A DNA stretch of 64,000 nucleotides from contig JACPZX010000075.1 in assembly GCA_016195325.1 (NCBI GenBank), positions 18,718-82,717 on the forward strand, in the 5' to 3' direction. Positions 34,269-42,930 of the stretch are shown here, one piece after another. How positions within the stretch are numbered: position 1 is the stretch's first letter; every line of letters begins with the position of its first letter. Position numbers and translations under genes: made by a program. Below the pieces are notes generated by a model that was not told where the DNA came from, searched no databases, and saw only the letters and a list, made by a program, of their open reading frames with translations. Source of the stretch: Acidobacteriota bacterium (GTDB lineage: Bacteria > Acidobacteriota > Polarisedimenticolia > JACPZX01).

Positions 34269-34943
34269 TCAGCGCAGGCCGGCCGCGACGTCGGCGTGAC
34301 AGGCGGCGCACGCGGAGATCTGGTCCTTCATCGCCCAGCGGAGCAGGAACGGGTTGCGCTCCTCGTGCGCCCGGTGGCACGTCGCGCAGCTGACGCCTTC
34401 GGGGGCGGGCGCGGACAGATCGGCTGCCTCGAGCCGCACCGGCTGGACGCGCGCCGCGACATCGCGTCCCACGGGGTGGCGCGTGAAGTGGCCGCCGGAT
34501 CCTCGGAAGTCCGCGGCGAGCGGATGGCACGAGAGGCACAGCCGCGTCTCGGGATCGAAGTCGCCCCGCACGCCGCTCAGGCGGACCTCAAGGAGCTGAT
34601 GAGGTTGCCCGTTGGGGTGGGGGGAGTGACACGAGAGGCAATCGACCTGCTTGACCTCGGCCCTTCCGAGGGGCGGCACGACCGGGTCCCGCGGATGATC
34701 CCCCTGCGCGTGGCCCCCCACGACGGGAGAGTGCGCCTCCCCTTCCGCCGTCGCCATGTGGCATCTGGCGCAGATGGCCGCCGCCCCGCCGGCGCCGCGC
34801 GGGGCGTCGCTCGCCGCGCGGGCGACGGGAAGATGGCACGTGCCGCAGGCCCCATGTGGGGCGGCGACGACCGTGCCGATCCCCGTGAGGAGGAACGCCC
34901 ACAGGAAGAGGATGAGGAAGTGCGCGCGCGAGTTTTTCCGCAT
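34269..34943 (-). CDS. Periplasmic hexaheme c-type cytochrome
   Basis: This 224-residue exported protein has an N-terminal signal anchor (MRKNSRAHFLILFLWAFLLTGIGTVVAA) and six heme c attachment motifs: CGTCH, CARCH, CLSCH, CLSCH, CATCH and CAACH. Additional histidines (for example HSPHPNGQPHQ and HFTRHP) can supply distal ligands. Multiheme cytochromes of this class pass electrons across the periplasm. ATG at 34943 is chosen because GGAG lies about 6 nt upstream and the signal sequence begins there. No cytochrome c maturation genes or terminal reductase are next to it, so its partner is unknown. Confidence 0.88.
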   Translation of the reverse strand: MRKNSRAHFLILFLWAFLLTGIGTVVAAPHGACGTCHLPVARAASDAPRGAGGAAAICARCHMATAEGEAHSPVVGGHAQGDHPRDPVVPPLGRAEVKQVDCLSCHSPHPNGQPHQLLEVRLSGVRGDFDPETRLCLSCHPLAADFRGSGGHFTRHPVGRDVAARVQPVRLEAADLSAPAPEGVSCATCHRAHEERNPFLLRWAMKDQISACAACHADVAAGLR

Positions 34944-35026
34944 GACGTCTCCACGGAGTGCGCGGCACACTCCGGGAGGTCAATCGGACACAACGGGGCC
35001 GGGTTGAGGGAATACCGCTCTCGAAG

Positions 35027-36736
35027 TCAGCGCCCGGAGGCGACGAGGCCGATGTTCTCGCGGCGTGGGCCGAGAAGCCGCGCGGCGGCGCCGAGGAGGG
35101 GGACGGCGGAGAACGCGGCGAGAAGCGTCCACGCCAGGATCAGCGTGAACCCCGACGTCGCCCGCTCGGGGGCGGACGACCGGAAGACCAGCACGAGCAT
35201 CGGAGGTGCGGCGGCCCCAAGGGTGGCCAGCGCCCCGAAGAACTGGGAGGCGCCGTGCGCTTTTCCGTCCGGGCCGAAGCTTCCGAGGTTCGAGGCCTTC
35301 GGGAAGATCGCGGACAGGAGCGCCGAGACGGGCGCCGTCCAGAGGTACGTCGAGATCCCCGCGAGGAGGGCCGCCAACCACGAGAGGGGCGCGCCCGAAC
35401 GGTTGAGGACCAGACCTGCGGCCAGGCTCAGCACCGCGCACGCGCCGAAGAGCGCGAGCCCCCCGGCGGCCTTCCCGAGGACGATCTCCCGGTCGCCGAG
35501 CGGCTGGATGAACTGGAGCGTCAACCCCGCCCGATCGGAGCCGAGCTGGTTCATGAGGATCGGCTGGAGCGTGAGGAGCGAGAAGACCATCCCGCCGGCG
35601 GCGATGACGTAACCCCCCGGCGCGAGAAGCCCCGCGGCGCGGGCGTCCCCTCCGAGGCGGGCCGCGAGTGTCCCGAGGGCGAGGATCATCGGCGCCATGC
35701 CGAGAACCGCCAGGCGCCCGATGAGCGTGCGCAGCGACGTCCGCACGTGCGCGACGGCGACCGCCGAGGCGCCGGCCCCGAGCCCGGGGATCCGGAACTC
35801 CCGCGCGTCGCGCCCGCGATCTCCGCGCCGCGTGCCCCCGGCCCCTCCCGAGTCGAGAAGGCGGCGGTGGATCGACCCCGACAGGACGAACAGGACGGCC
35901 GCCTCGGCCGTCAGCCCGAGCGTCCAGAGCATCCCGCGACCCGTGTCCCCCTCGGCTCCGGCGCGCACGGCGCGGACGCACATCTCCGAGGGGAGCGCGG
36001 CGGTCCAAACGGGAAGCCGGGCGTCTATCTCCTCGAGGGAGATCCCGGGGCCGCGCTCGTCGCCGGGCCCTGGCCTCTTCCCGAGATCGCGAGGAACCAC
36101 GAGCGCCGGAACGACGGCGGCGCTCAGCACCGCGAGCATGAAGAGGAGCGAGACGATCTCCGCGCGGCGCCGATCGCGGAGGAGCCACGCGAAGAGGAAC
36201 GAGAGGAGAGCGCCGAGCGAGGCGCAGAGGACCAGGAACGCCGCGACCGCGACGAGCGCCACCCCCGCGGGCCCCGGCGAGCCCGAGACGGCGAGGCCGA
36301 GCGGGAAGGCGACCAGGCCCGGGGCGACCGCGATCACCCACGGGTCGAAGAGGGTCGCGGCCACCTCCACCGCGTGGAGGGCCGATCGCGGGATCGGCAG
36401 GAGGAGAAACCTCGCGACGCCGAGGGTCGACCCGTGCATCGAGCGGGCCAGGGGGATCAGGAAGAAGATGAAGAGAAGGAGGAACAGGATCAGCCGGGCG
36501 GGAAGGAGGACGGCCGTCGCCGCCGCTTCCCCCGTTCCAAGGAGACGCCCGCCGTGGAACGAGAGCCAGGAGAAGCTCGCCGCGCCGACCGCGAAGAATG
36601 AGAGAACGATCAGGGGGACCGCGACGCCGGCCGCGCGCGAGATGTCCTCGACGAGGTCGCGCCGCTTCCCGCCGCGAAGTCCGTTCACCACGAGCCGCCA
36701 CCTCAGCCAGACGAAGGCGCGGAGAAACCGGATCAC
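35027..36736 (-). CDS. Large ABC-2-like transporter permease
   Basis: This 569-residue polytopic protein has about twelve membrane helices, for example AGVAVPLIVLSFFAVGAASF, LILFLLLFIFFLIPLAR and VFSLLTLQPILMNQLG. It fits the long ABC-2 permeases that pair with a single ATPase, here the gene ending at 36733. GTG at 36736 overlaps that ATPase stop as GTGA, fixing the start. It ends the run of minus-strand genes that begins with the beta-barrel gene at 41861. Substrate is unknown; the neighbours (glycosyltransferase, amidotransferase) suggest an envelope component. Confidence 0.8.
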   Translation of the reverse strand: MIRFLRAFVWLRWRLVVNGLRGGKRRDLVEDISRAAGVAVPLIVLSFFAVGAASFSWLSFHGGRLLGTGEAAATAVLLPARLILFLLLFIFFLIPLARSMHGSTLGVARFLLLPIPRSALHAVEVAATLFDPWVIAVAPGLVAFPLGLAVSGSPGPAGVALVAVAAFLVLCASLGALLSFLFAWLLRDRRRAEIVSLLFMLAVLSAAVVPALVVPRDLGKRPGPGDERGPGISLEEIDARLPVWTAALPSEMCVRAVRAGAEGDTGRGMLWTLGLTAEAAVLFVLSGSIHRRLLDSGGAGGTRRGDRGRDAREFRIPGLGAGASAVAVAHVRTSLRTLIGRLAVLGMAPMILALGTLAARLGGDARAAGLLAPGGYVIAAGGMVFSLLTLQPILMNQLGSDRAGLTLQFIQPLGDREIVLGKAAGGLALFGACAVLSLAAGLVLNRSGAPLSWLAALLAGISTYLWTAPVSALLSAIFPKASNLGSFGPDGKAHGASQFFGALATLGAAAPPMLVLVFRSSAPERATSGFTLILAWTLLAAFSAVPLLGAAARLLGPRRENIGLVASGR

Positions 36737-37500
36737 CGCGAGAGCCACTCGAGGGCCGGGCCCTGCGCCTGTTCCGCGCCGACCAGATCGAGGAAGATCT
36801 GCTCGAGGCTCCGGCCGGCCGCCCCGCCCGCCTTCAGCTCCGCCATCGTCCCCTGCGCCACCAGGCGCCCTCTCTGGATGACGGCGACGTGATCGCACAG
36901 GCGATCGACGATCTCGAGGATGTGGGAGGTCACGAAGACGGTCCCGCCCCCCTTCACGAACTGGCCGAGGAGATCCTTGATCTGGTGCGAGGCGATCGCG
37001 TCGATCCCCTCGAACGGCTCGTCGAGGAAGAGGAGCCTCGGCGCGGGGAGGAGCGCCGCCGCGAGGGAGAGCTTCTTCTTCATCCCGTGCGAGTAGTCGG
37101 CGACGAGCGTCACGCCGCTCTCTTCGAGGCTCATGAGCTTCAAGAGCTCGGCCGTCCTCGACCGGCGCGTCGCGGCGCCGAGGCCGTGCACCTGGCCGAC
37201 GAAGGCGAGCGTCTCGACGCCCGTGAGGCGATCGAAGAGGGCGAGATCCTCCGGGACGACGCCCACCTTCCGCTTCACCGCGACGGGATCCGCGATCGGA
37301 TCGAGGCCGAGGATGCGCATCGATCCGGATGAGGGGGCGAGGAGACCCGTGAGGCACTTGATCGTGGTCGACTTGCCCGCCCCGTTCGGGCCCAGGAACC
37401 CGTAGAAGCTCCCGGCCGGCACGGTGAGATCGATCCCGTCCACGGCCCGGAGGTCGCCGAAGGTCCGGGTGAGGCCACGCGTCTCCAGGGCGGGTTCCAT
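36733..37500 (-). CDS. ABC transporter ATP-binding protein
   Basis: This 255-residue ATPase has Walker A GPNGAGKST near residue 38, signature YSHGMKKKLSLA, in which the second Ser/Gly is replaced by His as in several ABC-2 exporters, Walker B LLFLDEPFEGID, and switch His in VTSHILEIVD. It drives the permease encoded immediately downstream, with which it shares a GTGA overlap. It starts 11 bp after the stop of the GT39 transferase gene, within the same run of closely spaced genes. Identification is firm; the cargo is not known. Confidence 0.92.
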   Translation of the reverse strand: MEPALETRGLTRTFGDLRAVDGIDLTVPAGSFYGFLGPNGAGKSTTIKCLTGLLAPSSGSMRILGLDPIADPVAVKRKVGVVPEDLALFDRLTGVETLAFVGQVHGLGAATRRSRTAELLKLMSLEESGVTLVADYSHGMKKKLSLAAALLPAPRLLFLDEPFEGIDAIASHQIKDLLGQFVKGGGTVFVTSHILEIVDRLCDHVAVIQRGRLVAQGTMAELKAGGAAGRSLEQIFLDLVGAEQAQGPALEWLSR

Positions 37501-37511
37501 GGGCGGCGATT

Positions 37512-39098
37512 CTACATCGCCGGCCTCTGGTTGGTGACGAGGACGAGCCGGGTCGGGCCGAACGTCGCCGATTCCACGATGGTGAGGCGATCGCGGATCG
37601 CGGGCCGGATGTGGGGGATCTCCCCCGCGTCGGCGAGCGCGAAGGTCGGGTCGGCCCGACCCAGGTGAAGCTCCAGGTCGAAGAGCGTCGCCTCGCGGAC
37701 GTAGACGCCGTTGGTGAAGAAGGCGATCGCGTCCGAGAGGTTGCCTATCCGGAAGGCCAGCACCGGATCCCCCCGCTTCCTCGCGGCCGCCGTCAGCTCC
37801 TTGAACCTGGCGGCGAACGGCTCGACCGACTTGATCCCCTGGAGCGACGGGAGGGCCGCCGTGGCGACGAGCAGGTACACCAGGAGCGTTCCCGTCGCGA
37901 GAGCCCGCACCGACGGGAGGAGGCCCGCGCGCGTCGACCGCCACGCCGTGACGAGCCCGGTCATGACCAGGCCCATCGCGAGGGCGGTCGCGACGGGCAT
38001 GGGAACGACCGGATACCCCCGCACCGCGAACGGCAGGGCGGCTCCCACCGCGATGATCAGCGCGCAGGTCGCGCGGAGCGCAGTGAGCGTCCACCGTTCC
38101 GAGGGAAGTGAGGTCAGGAAGCGCGCGACGAGAATCGCCACCGCGGGGCACAGGGGGAGGAGATAGAGCTCCCGTTTCTCGGTGACGGCGCTGAAGAAGA
38201 GGAACGGGAACGCGATCCACGCGAGGAGGAACCGGCTGTCGGCGGAGCGGCGCCGCCAGAGATCGTACAGCGCCGCGGGGAGGAGCAGAGTCCAGGGGAA
38301 GAGCTGGAACGGCATCACCTCCAGGAAGTACCACGGGGGCTGCACGTGGTGCATGCCGAAGATGGCGCGGCCGAGCGCGTGCTGCTTGAACGCCCCCCAC
38401 ACCGAGTACTCACCGTCGCCCCCCAGCGTCGCCCCGATCGCCCAGGCGCCGACGATCAGCGCGAAGATCGCCGACCCCGCGGCCGGCGCGTAGCGCCTCC
38501 ACGTCCCGAGGCCGCCGTCCATCGCCAGCGTCGCGATCCCGATCCCCCCAGGGACGATCAAACCCACGGGCCCCTTGGCGATGACCGCCAGGGCGCAGGC
38601 CGTCCAGAGGACGATCGCGGTGAGACGCGGGCGCCTCGCGCCGGACCTCAGGCTCTCGAACGCGGAGAGGGCGACGAGCTCGAGGCAGCACAGGAGCGAG
38701 TCGATCTGGGCCGTCCGGGCCTTTTCCCAGACCATGTACGTCGTCATCAACACGAGGCCCGCGAGAGACCCCGCGGTCTCACCTGCCAGCCGCCGCGCGA
38801 GGCGCATCGTGAGCGCGACGGAGATCACGGCCGCCGCCGCGGAGGGAAGTCGTGCGCTGAAGGACGAGATGTGTCCGAGGGGGAGCGACAGGAGCGCGAT
38901 GAGCCAGAAGAAGAGGGGAGGCTTGTCGGGCGTCACGACGCCGTTCACGTGAGGGACCGCCCAGTGGCCGTCCACGACCATCTCGCGCGCTCCCTCGGCG
39001 AAGTAGGGCTCGTCGGGGGCCCAGAGGTCGTATCCCCACGTGTTCCAGATGAAGACGATCGCCGCGAGGGCGAGAAGGAGGCGGCCCCGGGTGATCAT
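37512..39098 (-). CDS. ArnT-like membrane glycosyltransferase (GT39/83 family)
   Basis: This 528-residue membrane enzyme transfers a sugar from a polyprenyl-phosphate donor. The first periplasmic loop has WAPDEPYFAEGAREMVVDGHWAVPHVNG, where the DE pair is the conserved catalytic/metal site of ArnT/PMT enzymes, followed by DKPPLFFWLIALL. About eleven further helices follow, and EKRELYLLPL is the conserved late motif of ArnT-type proteins. ATG at 39098 overlaps the asnB stop by 4 bp. In ArnT the target is lipid A, but glycan or protein targets are equally possible here. Confidence 0.85.
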   Translation of the reverse strand: MITRGRLLLALAAIVFIWNTWGYDLWAPDEPYFAEGAREMVVDGHWAVPHVNGVVTPDKPPLFFWLIALLSLPLGHISSFSARLPSAAAAVISVALTMRLARRLAGETAGSLAGLVLMTTYMVWEKARTAQIDSLLCCLELVALSAFESLRSGARRPRLTAIVLWTACALAVIAKGPVGLIVPGGIGIATLAMDGGLGTWRRYAPAAGSAIFALIVGAWAIGATLGGDGEYSVWGAFKQHALGRAIFGMHHVQPPWYFLEVMPFQLFPWTLLLPAALYDLWRRRSADSRFLLAWIAFPFLFFSAVTEKRELYLLPLCPAVAILVARFLTSLPSERWTLTALRATCALIIAVGAALPFAVRGYPVVPMPVATALAMGLVMTGLVTAWRSTRAGLLPSVRALATGTLLVYLLVATAALPSLQGIKSVEPFAARFKELTAAARKRGDPVLAFRIGNLSDAIAFFTNGVYVREATLFDLELHLGRADPTFALADAGEIPHIRPAIRDRLTIVESATFGPTRLVLVTNQRPAM

Positions 39099-41056
39099 GC
39101 CGTGCAGAGCTCGGCGGCTCGCCCCGCGTGCATCGCCGCGAGGGGGACCGCGGCTCCCTCGCCCCACACGCGATCGCACCAGAGATCGAGCGCGAGGAGG
39201 TTGTAGAGGGGCTTGCGGTTGTCGGCCCTTCGGGCGAGGTGGTCGTCGATGAGCGTCGCGATGCCGGCGCTCGCGAAGATCCCCCTCGCGCGCACCCGCT
39301 CCTCCGAGAAGCGGGCTCTGAGCCGCAGGCCCAGGCCGTCGAGCAGCCACCGCGAGAAGGGGATGTTGAACCCGCGCTTGCGGCGCGTGAGCACCGACCG
39401 GGGGACCCGGCCGCGGGCCGCGCGCCTCAGGATCCACTTCGTTCGGAATCCGCGGAGCTTCACGCTCGACGGCAGCCCGGCGGCGAACTCGGCGAGCCGG
39501 TGATCGAGGTAGGGGGCCCGCGCCTCCAGGGACGCGAGCATCGTCATCCGATCGACCTTGGTGAGGAGCCCGTCCTGCAGGTACATCGCGAAGTCGGTGT
39601 AGAGGAGCTCGGCGAGAGCGTCGGGGAATCTCCGGCTCTCGACGGTGACGCGCGCGGCCGTGAACGGATCGTCGACCACCAGCGCTCTCGCCACGTCGGG
39701 GGCGAGGAGGCGCGCATGGGTCTCCGGGGCGAAGCTCCCGAACCACGCGTGATGACCTTCCACGCCGCTTCGCTCCGCGCCGCGGAGGAATCGGGCGAGG
39801 AGGTAGGCCGGCCCGACGTCTCCCTCACCTGGCGGGAGAAGCGCGCGAAGCCTGTCGCCCAGATTCCTCCGGAAGGTGCGCGGGAGCCTCCGGAATAGAC
39901 GCGCCATCCGCGCGCCCGGATAGGTGGGGTATCCGGCGAAGAGCTCGTCGCCCCCCTCGCCCGAGAGGACGACCTTCACCTTGCGCCGGGCTCGGGAGGC
40001 GAGGAGGTACGTCGGAATGCACGATGAATCGCCGAGCGGCTCGTCCATCGACTCGCCCACCTGCCGGAGTCCCTCCTCGAGATCGGCCGCCGTCAGGATC
40101 AGCTCGTCGTAGTCGGCCCCGAGCTCCTCCGCGGTCCGGCGCGCGAGATGCGACTCGTCGGCTGACCGGTCGGCATGCCCCAGCGAGAAGACCGGGACGC
40201 CGCGCCCCCGCTGCGCGGTGAGGTGGGCGAGAATCAAGGACGAGTCGAGCCCCCCCGAGAGAAAGACCCCGACCGGCGCGTCGCTCACGGCCCGGCTCGA
40301 GACCGCCTGCGCGACGAGACCGTCGAGCCGCTCGGCCGCGGCGGCGGGGCGGCGCGGCGCGGGAGGCCTCGGGTCGAAGTGATCCGCCAGATCCCAGTAT
40401 CGCCGGAGCGATTCCTTCCCGGCCTCGAAGGTCATGACGTGCGCCGCCGGCAGCTTGCGCACCCCCCGCAGCGGAGTCAGCGGGGCGGGGAAGTAGTCGT
40501 GGAGGAGGTATCTCCGCAGCGCGACGGGATCGAGCGACGGCCGCACCGCCGGATGGGAGAGGATCGAGCGCAGCTCGGACGCGAAGACCAGCTCGTCGTC
40601 GCCGCGCCAGTAGAACATCGGCTTCTCTCCCGCCCGGTCGCGCCCCAGCGTGAGCCTCTGGCGCGGCTGATCCCACACGGCGAACGCGAACATCCCGTCG
40701 AGATCCTGGACGAGATCGGCCCCCCGCTCCTCGTAGAGATGGGGGATGACCTCGGTGTCGACGTGCGTGCGGAACGCGTGGCCGCGCGCCTCGAGGCGGA
40801 GGCGCAGCTCCGCGGCGTTGTAGATCTCGCCGTTGCAGACGGACCAAATCGATCCGTCCTCGTTCGAGAAGGGTGGGGCAGGGGCGAAGACATCCACGAT
40901 CGCGAGGCGCCGGAACCCGAGGTCGCAGCCGTCGAGCGCCGCGTGCCCCGCGCCGTCGGGGCCGCGGTGATACAGCGTCGCCGCCATCCTGCGAACTTTC
41001 GCGGATCTCGCCGCGTCTTTTCCCGCGCGCCCGACGATCCCGGCCAGCCCGCACAT
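39095..41056 (-). CDS. asnB: Asparagine synthetase (glutamine-hydrolysing) or AsnB-type amidotransferase
   Basis: This 653-residue enzyme has an N-terminal Ntn amidotransferase domain whose catalytic Cys2 follows the initiator Met (MCGLAGIVG), with RGPDG and NGEIYN glutamine-site motifs, and a C-terminal ATP-pyrophosphatase domain with the loop VFLSGGLDSSL near residue 265 and LSGEGGDELFAGYP. It makes asparagine from aspartate, ATP and glutamine. AsnB-type proteins inside exopolysaccharide clusters instead amidate glycan precursors. Its context (between an outer-membrane barrel gene and a glycosyltransferase, one base after the barrel stop) leaves both options open. Confidence 0.9.
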   Translation of the reverse strand: MCGLAGIVGRAGKDAARSAKVRRMAATLYHRGPDGAGHAALDGCDLGFRRLAIVDVFAPAPPFSNEDGSIWSVCNGEIYNAAELRLRLEARGHAFRTHVDTEVIPHLYEERGADLVQDLDGMFAFAVWDQPRQRLTLGRDRAGEKPMFYWRGDDELVFASELRSILSHPAVRPSLDPVALRRYLLHDYFPAPLTPLRGVRKLPAAHVMTFEAGKESLRRYWDLADHFDPRPPAPRRPAAAAERLDGLVAQAVSSRAVSDAPVGVFLSGGLDSSLILAHLTAQRGRGVPVFSLGHADRSADESHLARRTAEELGADYDELILTAADLEEGLRQVGESMDEPLGDSSCIPTYLLASRARRKVKVVLSGEGGDELFAGYPTYPGARMARLFRRLPRTFRRNLGDRLRALLPPGEGDVGPAYLLARFLRGAERSGVEGHHAWFGSFAPETHARLLAPDVARALVVDDPFTAARVTVESRRFPDALAELLYTDFAMYLQDGLLTKVDRMTMLASLEARAPYLDHRLAEFAAGLPSSVKLRGFRTKWILRRAARGRVPRSVLTRRKRGFNIPFSRWLLDGLGLRLRARFSEERVRARGIFASAGIATLIDDHLARRADNRKPLYNLLALDLWCDRVWGEGAAVPLAAMHAGRAAELCTA

Positions 41057-41057
41057 G

Positions 41058-41861
41058 TCAGTGGATCCGAAACGTCAATCCGGGTCGGACCTGCAGCGCC
41101 CCGTTGTTGTCGTAGCTGACCGCCATGTAGAGAAGCAGGTTCTCGCGAAGGCGCCTGCCCGCTCCGAGGGTCCCCACGGTCTCCCCCCCGGATGCTTCCG
41201 GGATGACGCTCTTGCTCGAATCGCCCGTCTCGCCGTGCGGGAGCGAGGAAGTGTTCCTGAGCATCTCGGCGAAGATCTCGACGTTCGGGCTCGGCCGATA
41301 CACCCCGGCCAGGGCGAAGTTGATGATGTTCTTGAGATACGTTCCCGGCGGGTCGCCGACGACGGTGTAACCGACGTTCAGGTGCGTGTCGAACTTCCCG
41401 AATCGTTTGCTGGCGATGAAGTAGGCGGCGTCATCGGTCTGCTTCGTGCCGATCTGGGTGTTTCCTGCGGTGGCGAATTTCACCTCGCCCGCAACCGCCA
41501 TCGCAGGGAGACGCCTGGACTCCTGCCGGAAACGGTAGGTCAACGTGGCTTCGGTGTCGCCCGCTCCGGTTGCGGCGCTCGCGGCGTGAGGGCGGATGGC
41601 CGTGTACGGCACGGGCTCGACGGCGATTTCCAGGTTGTCACGGATTCCGTACTCGGCGAGGAAGGGGAATGCCCCCTCCGTCCCGTCCGAGGAGTGCTGG
41701 CGCTCGTAGGCGGTCCCGAGCTTCCATGAGCCTGCCGTCAGCAGCCGCGCTGTCTCCGTCTCGAGCGTTTGCGCCATGCCGCTCCCTGCGGCGCCGGCGA
41801 GACACAGGACGAGAAGAAACGCCCGAATTGTCGCACGCATTCTGAACGGTTCGATTCTCAT
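41058..41861 (-). CDS. Outer-membrane beta-barrel protein (transporter-like, phenol-degradation MetA type)
   Basis: This 267-residue exported protein has a signal peptide after a basic start (MRIEPFRMRATIRAFLLVLCLAGAAGSGMAQ). The mature part is alternating beta strands (WKLGTAYERQHSSDGTEGAFPFLAEYGIRD..., DTEATLTYRFRQE, FDTHLNVGYTVVGDPPG, FALAGVYRPSPNVEIFAEM) ending in LTFRIH, consistent with a 12-strand barrel. A GGGAGGG site 8 nt upstream supports ATG at 41861. A strong sigma-54 promoter signature lies 40-55 bp upstream, so it is probably switched on by the NtrC-type regulator encoded just before it. It is the first gene of a five-gene run ending at 35027. Confidence 0.75.
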   Translation of the reverse strand: MRIEPFRMRATIRAFLLVLCLAGAAGSGMAQTLETETARLLTAGSWKLGTAYERQHSSDGTEGAFPFLAEYGIRDNLEIAVEPVPYTAIRPHAASAATGAGDTEATLTYRFRQESRRLPAMAVAGEVKFATAGNTQIGTKQTDDAAYFIASKRFGKFDTHLNVGYTVVGDPPGTYLKNIINFALAGVYRPSPNVEIFAEMLRNTSSLPHGETGDSSKSVIPEASGGETVGTLGAGRRLRENLLLYMAVSYDNNGALQVRPGLTFRIH

Positions 41862-41900
41862 CCGTCGCACCCTCCCAGTAGACCGGCGGCTCGAGGGAAT

Positions 41901-41916
41901 AGCAAGGGGGCTGCCA
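41901..41916 (-). promoter_or_regulatory. Sigma-54 (RpoN) promoter, -24/-12 elements
   Basis: On the minus strand the sequence reads TGGCAG-CCCCC-TTGCT, with the invariant GG and GC separated by exactly 10 nt, one mismatch from the TGGCAC-N5-TTGCW consensus. The expected start is near 41890, about 30 nt before the beta-barrel start codon at 41861. A sigma-54 activator gene ends 135 bp upstream. Confidence 0.75.
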
Positions 41917-42012
41917 CCGAAGATCGGGAGTTGCGCCGGGCTGTCATTCGCGGAGCGTGGCACGGAAATCGGCCGTCCGGGAATGCGCGGGCTGCGCGCC
42001 GGCGCCGGCGAC

Positions 42013-42055
42013 CTGACTGCAATTCCCGGCTTCACGCATCGGATCTTGCAGTCAG
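42013..42055. promoter_or_regulatory. Perfect 10-bp inverted repeat, possible activator-binding sites or hairpin
   Basis: CTGACTGCAA (42013-42022) and TTGCAGTCAG (42046-42055) are exact reverse complements 23 bp apart, with centres 33 bp (three helical turns) apart. The repeat lies about 120-165 bp upstream of the predicted sigma-54 start, the usual place for enhancer sites, and also overlaps the stop codon of the regulator gene, so a transcript hairpin is the alternative. Confidence 0.65.
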
Positions 42056-42930
42056 CTCTTCACGCCCAACGACTTGATCTTGTAGTACAGGGCGCGGACG
42101 GAGACGCCCAGCTCGCGGGCCGCATTCGCCCGATTGCCCCGGTGGCGCTCGAGGGTGGACTGGATGTGGCGCCGCTCGATCTCCTCGAGGGTCGCGTCGA
42201 CCCGGGTCCCGGCGCGAGAGAGGCTCTCCTCGAGCTCGGCGGCGAACGGGGTCTGCGCGAGGTCGATCTCGACGTCGTCGGAGAGGACCTGGCATTGCTC
42301 GAGGAGGTTCTCGAGCTGACGGACGTTCCCGGGCCAGTCGTACTTCATGAGGAGATCGACGGACCGCGGGCCCAGGCGCCTCGGGCCCTCCGGCCGCCGC
42401 GCGCGGCGCAGGATCGCCGCGACGAGCGCCGGGATGTCCTCGAGCCTCTCCCGGAGCGGAGGGATCCGCAGCTCGAGGACGTTCAGTCGGTAGTAGAGGT
42501 CCTCGCGGAAGCGGCCCGCCGCCATCTCGGCCTTCAGATCCCGGGATGTCGCGCCGATCACCCGCGCGTCCGTCGTCCGGCTCACCGTGTCGCCGAGCCT
42601 CTTCACTTCGCCGAACTGCAGGGCTCGCAGGAGCTTCGATTGCAGCGCGGCCGGAATCTCGGCGATCTCGTCGAGGAAGAGAGTGCCGCCGTCGGCGAGC
42701 TCGAAGACCCCCTCCCGGTGCTCGAGGGCTCCCGTGAACGCCCCCTTCCTGTGGCCGAAGAGCTCGCTCTCGATCAGGCTCTCGGGGAGCGTCGCGCAGT
42801 TCACCGTGATGAGCGGCTGCCCCGACCTCGCGCTCTCCCGGTGGATCAGGCGGGCGAAAAGATCCTTCCCCACGCCCGTCTCCCCCATGACCAGGACCGT
42901 GGAGTCGCTCGCCGCCGCGCGGCGCGCAGG
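42052..42930 (-). pseudogene. Sigma-54-dependent activator (NtrC type), N-terminus missing
   Basis: About 290 residues of a bacterial enhancer-binding protein are present: AAA+ domain with Walker A GETGVGKD, the sigma-54 contact loop GAFTGA, Walker [14 protein letters not shown] and [18 protein letters not shown], then a Fis-type helix-turn-helix ([20 protein letters not shown]). The region that normally precedes it (linker, usually a receiver domain, and the segment leading to a [10 protein letters not shown]-like strand) is absent. Reading upstream the frame becomes meaningless and the sequence is instead in frame with a sensor protein. It seems to be the downstream half of a sensor-regulator locus that has lost its middle. 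The boundary is approximate. Confidence 0.8.

Noticed and set aside
41957-41973. TGGCAC-like element on the plus strand as a second sigma-54 promoter
   Set aside because: The -12 part does not have GC at the required 10-nt distance, and no plus-strand gene follows.
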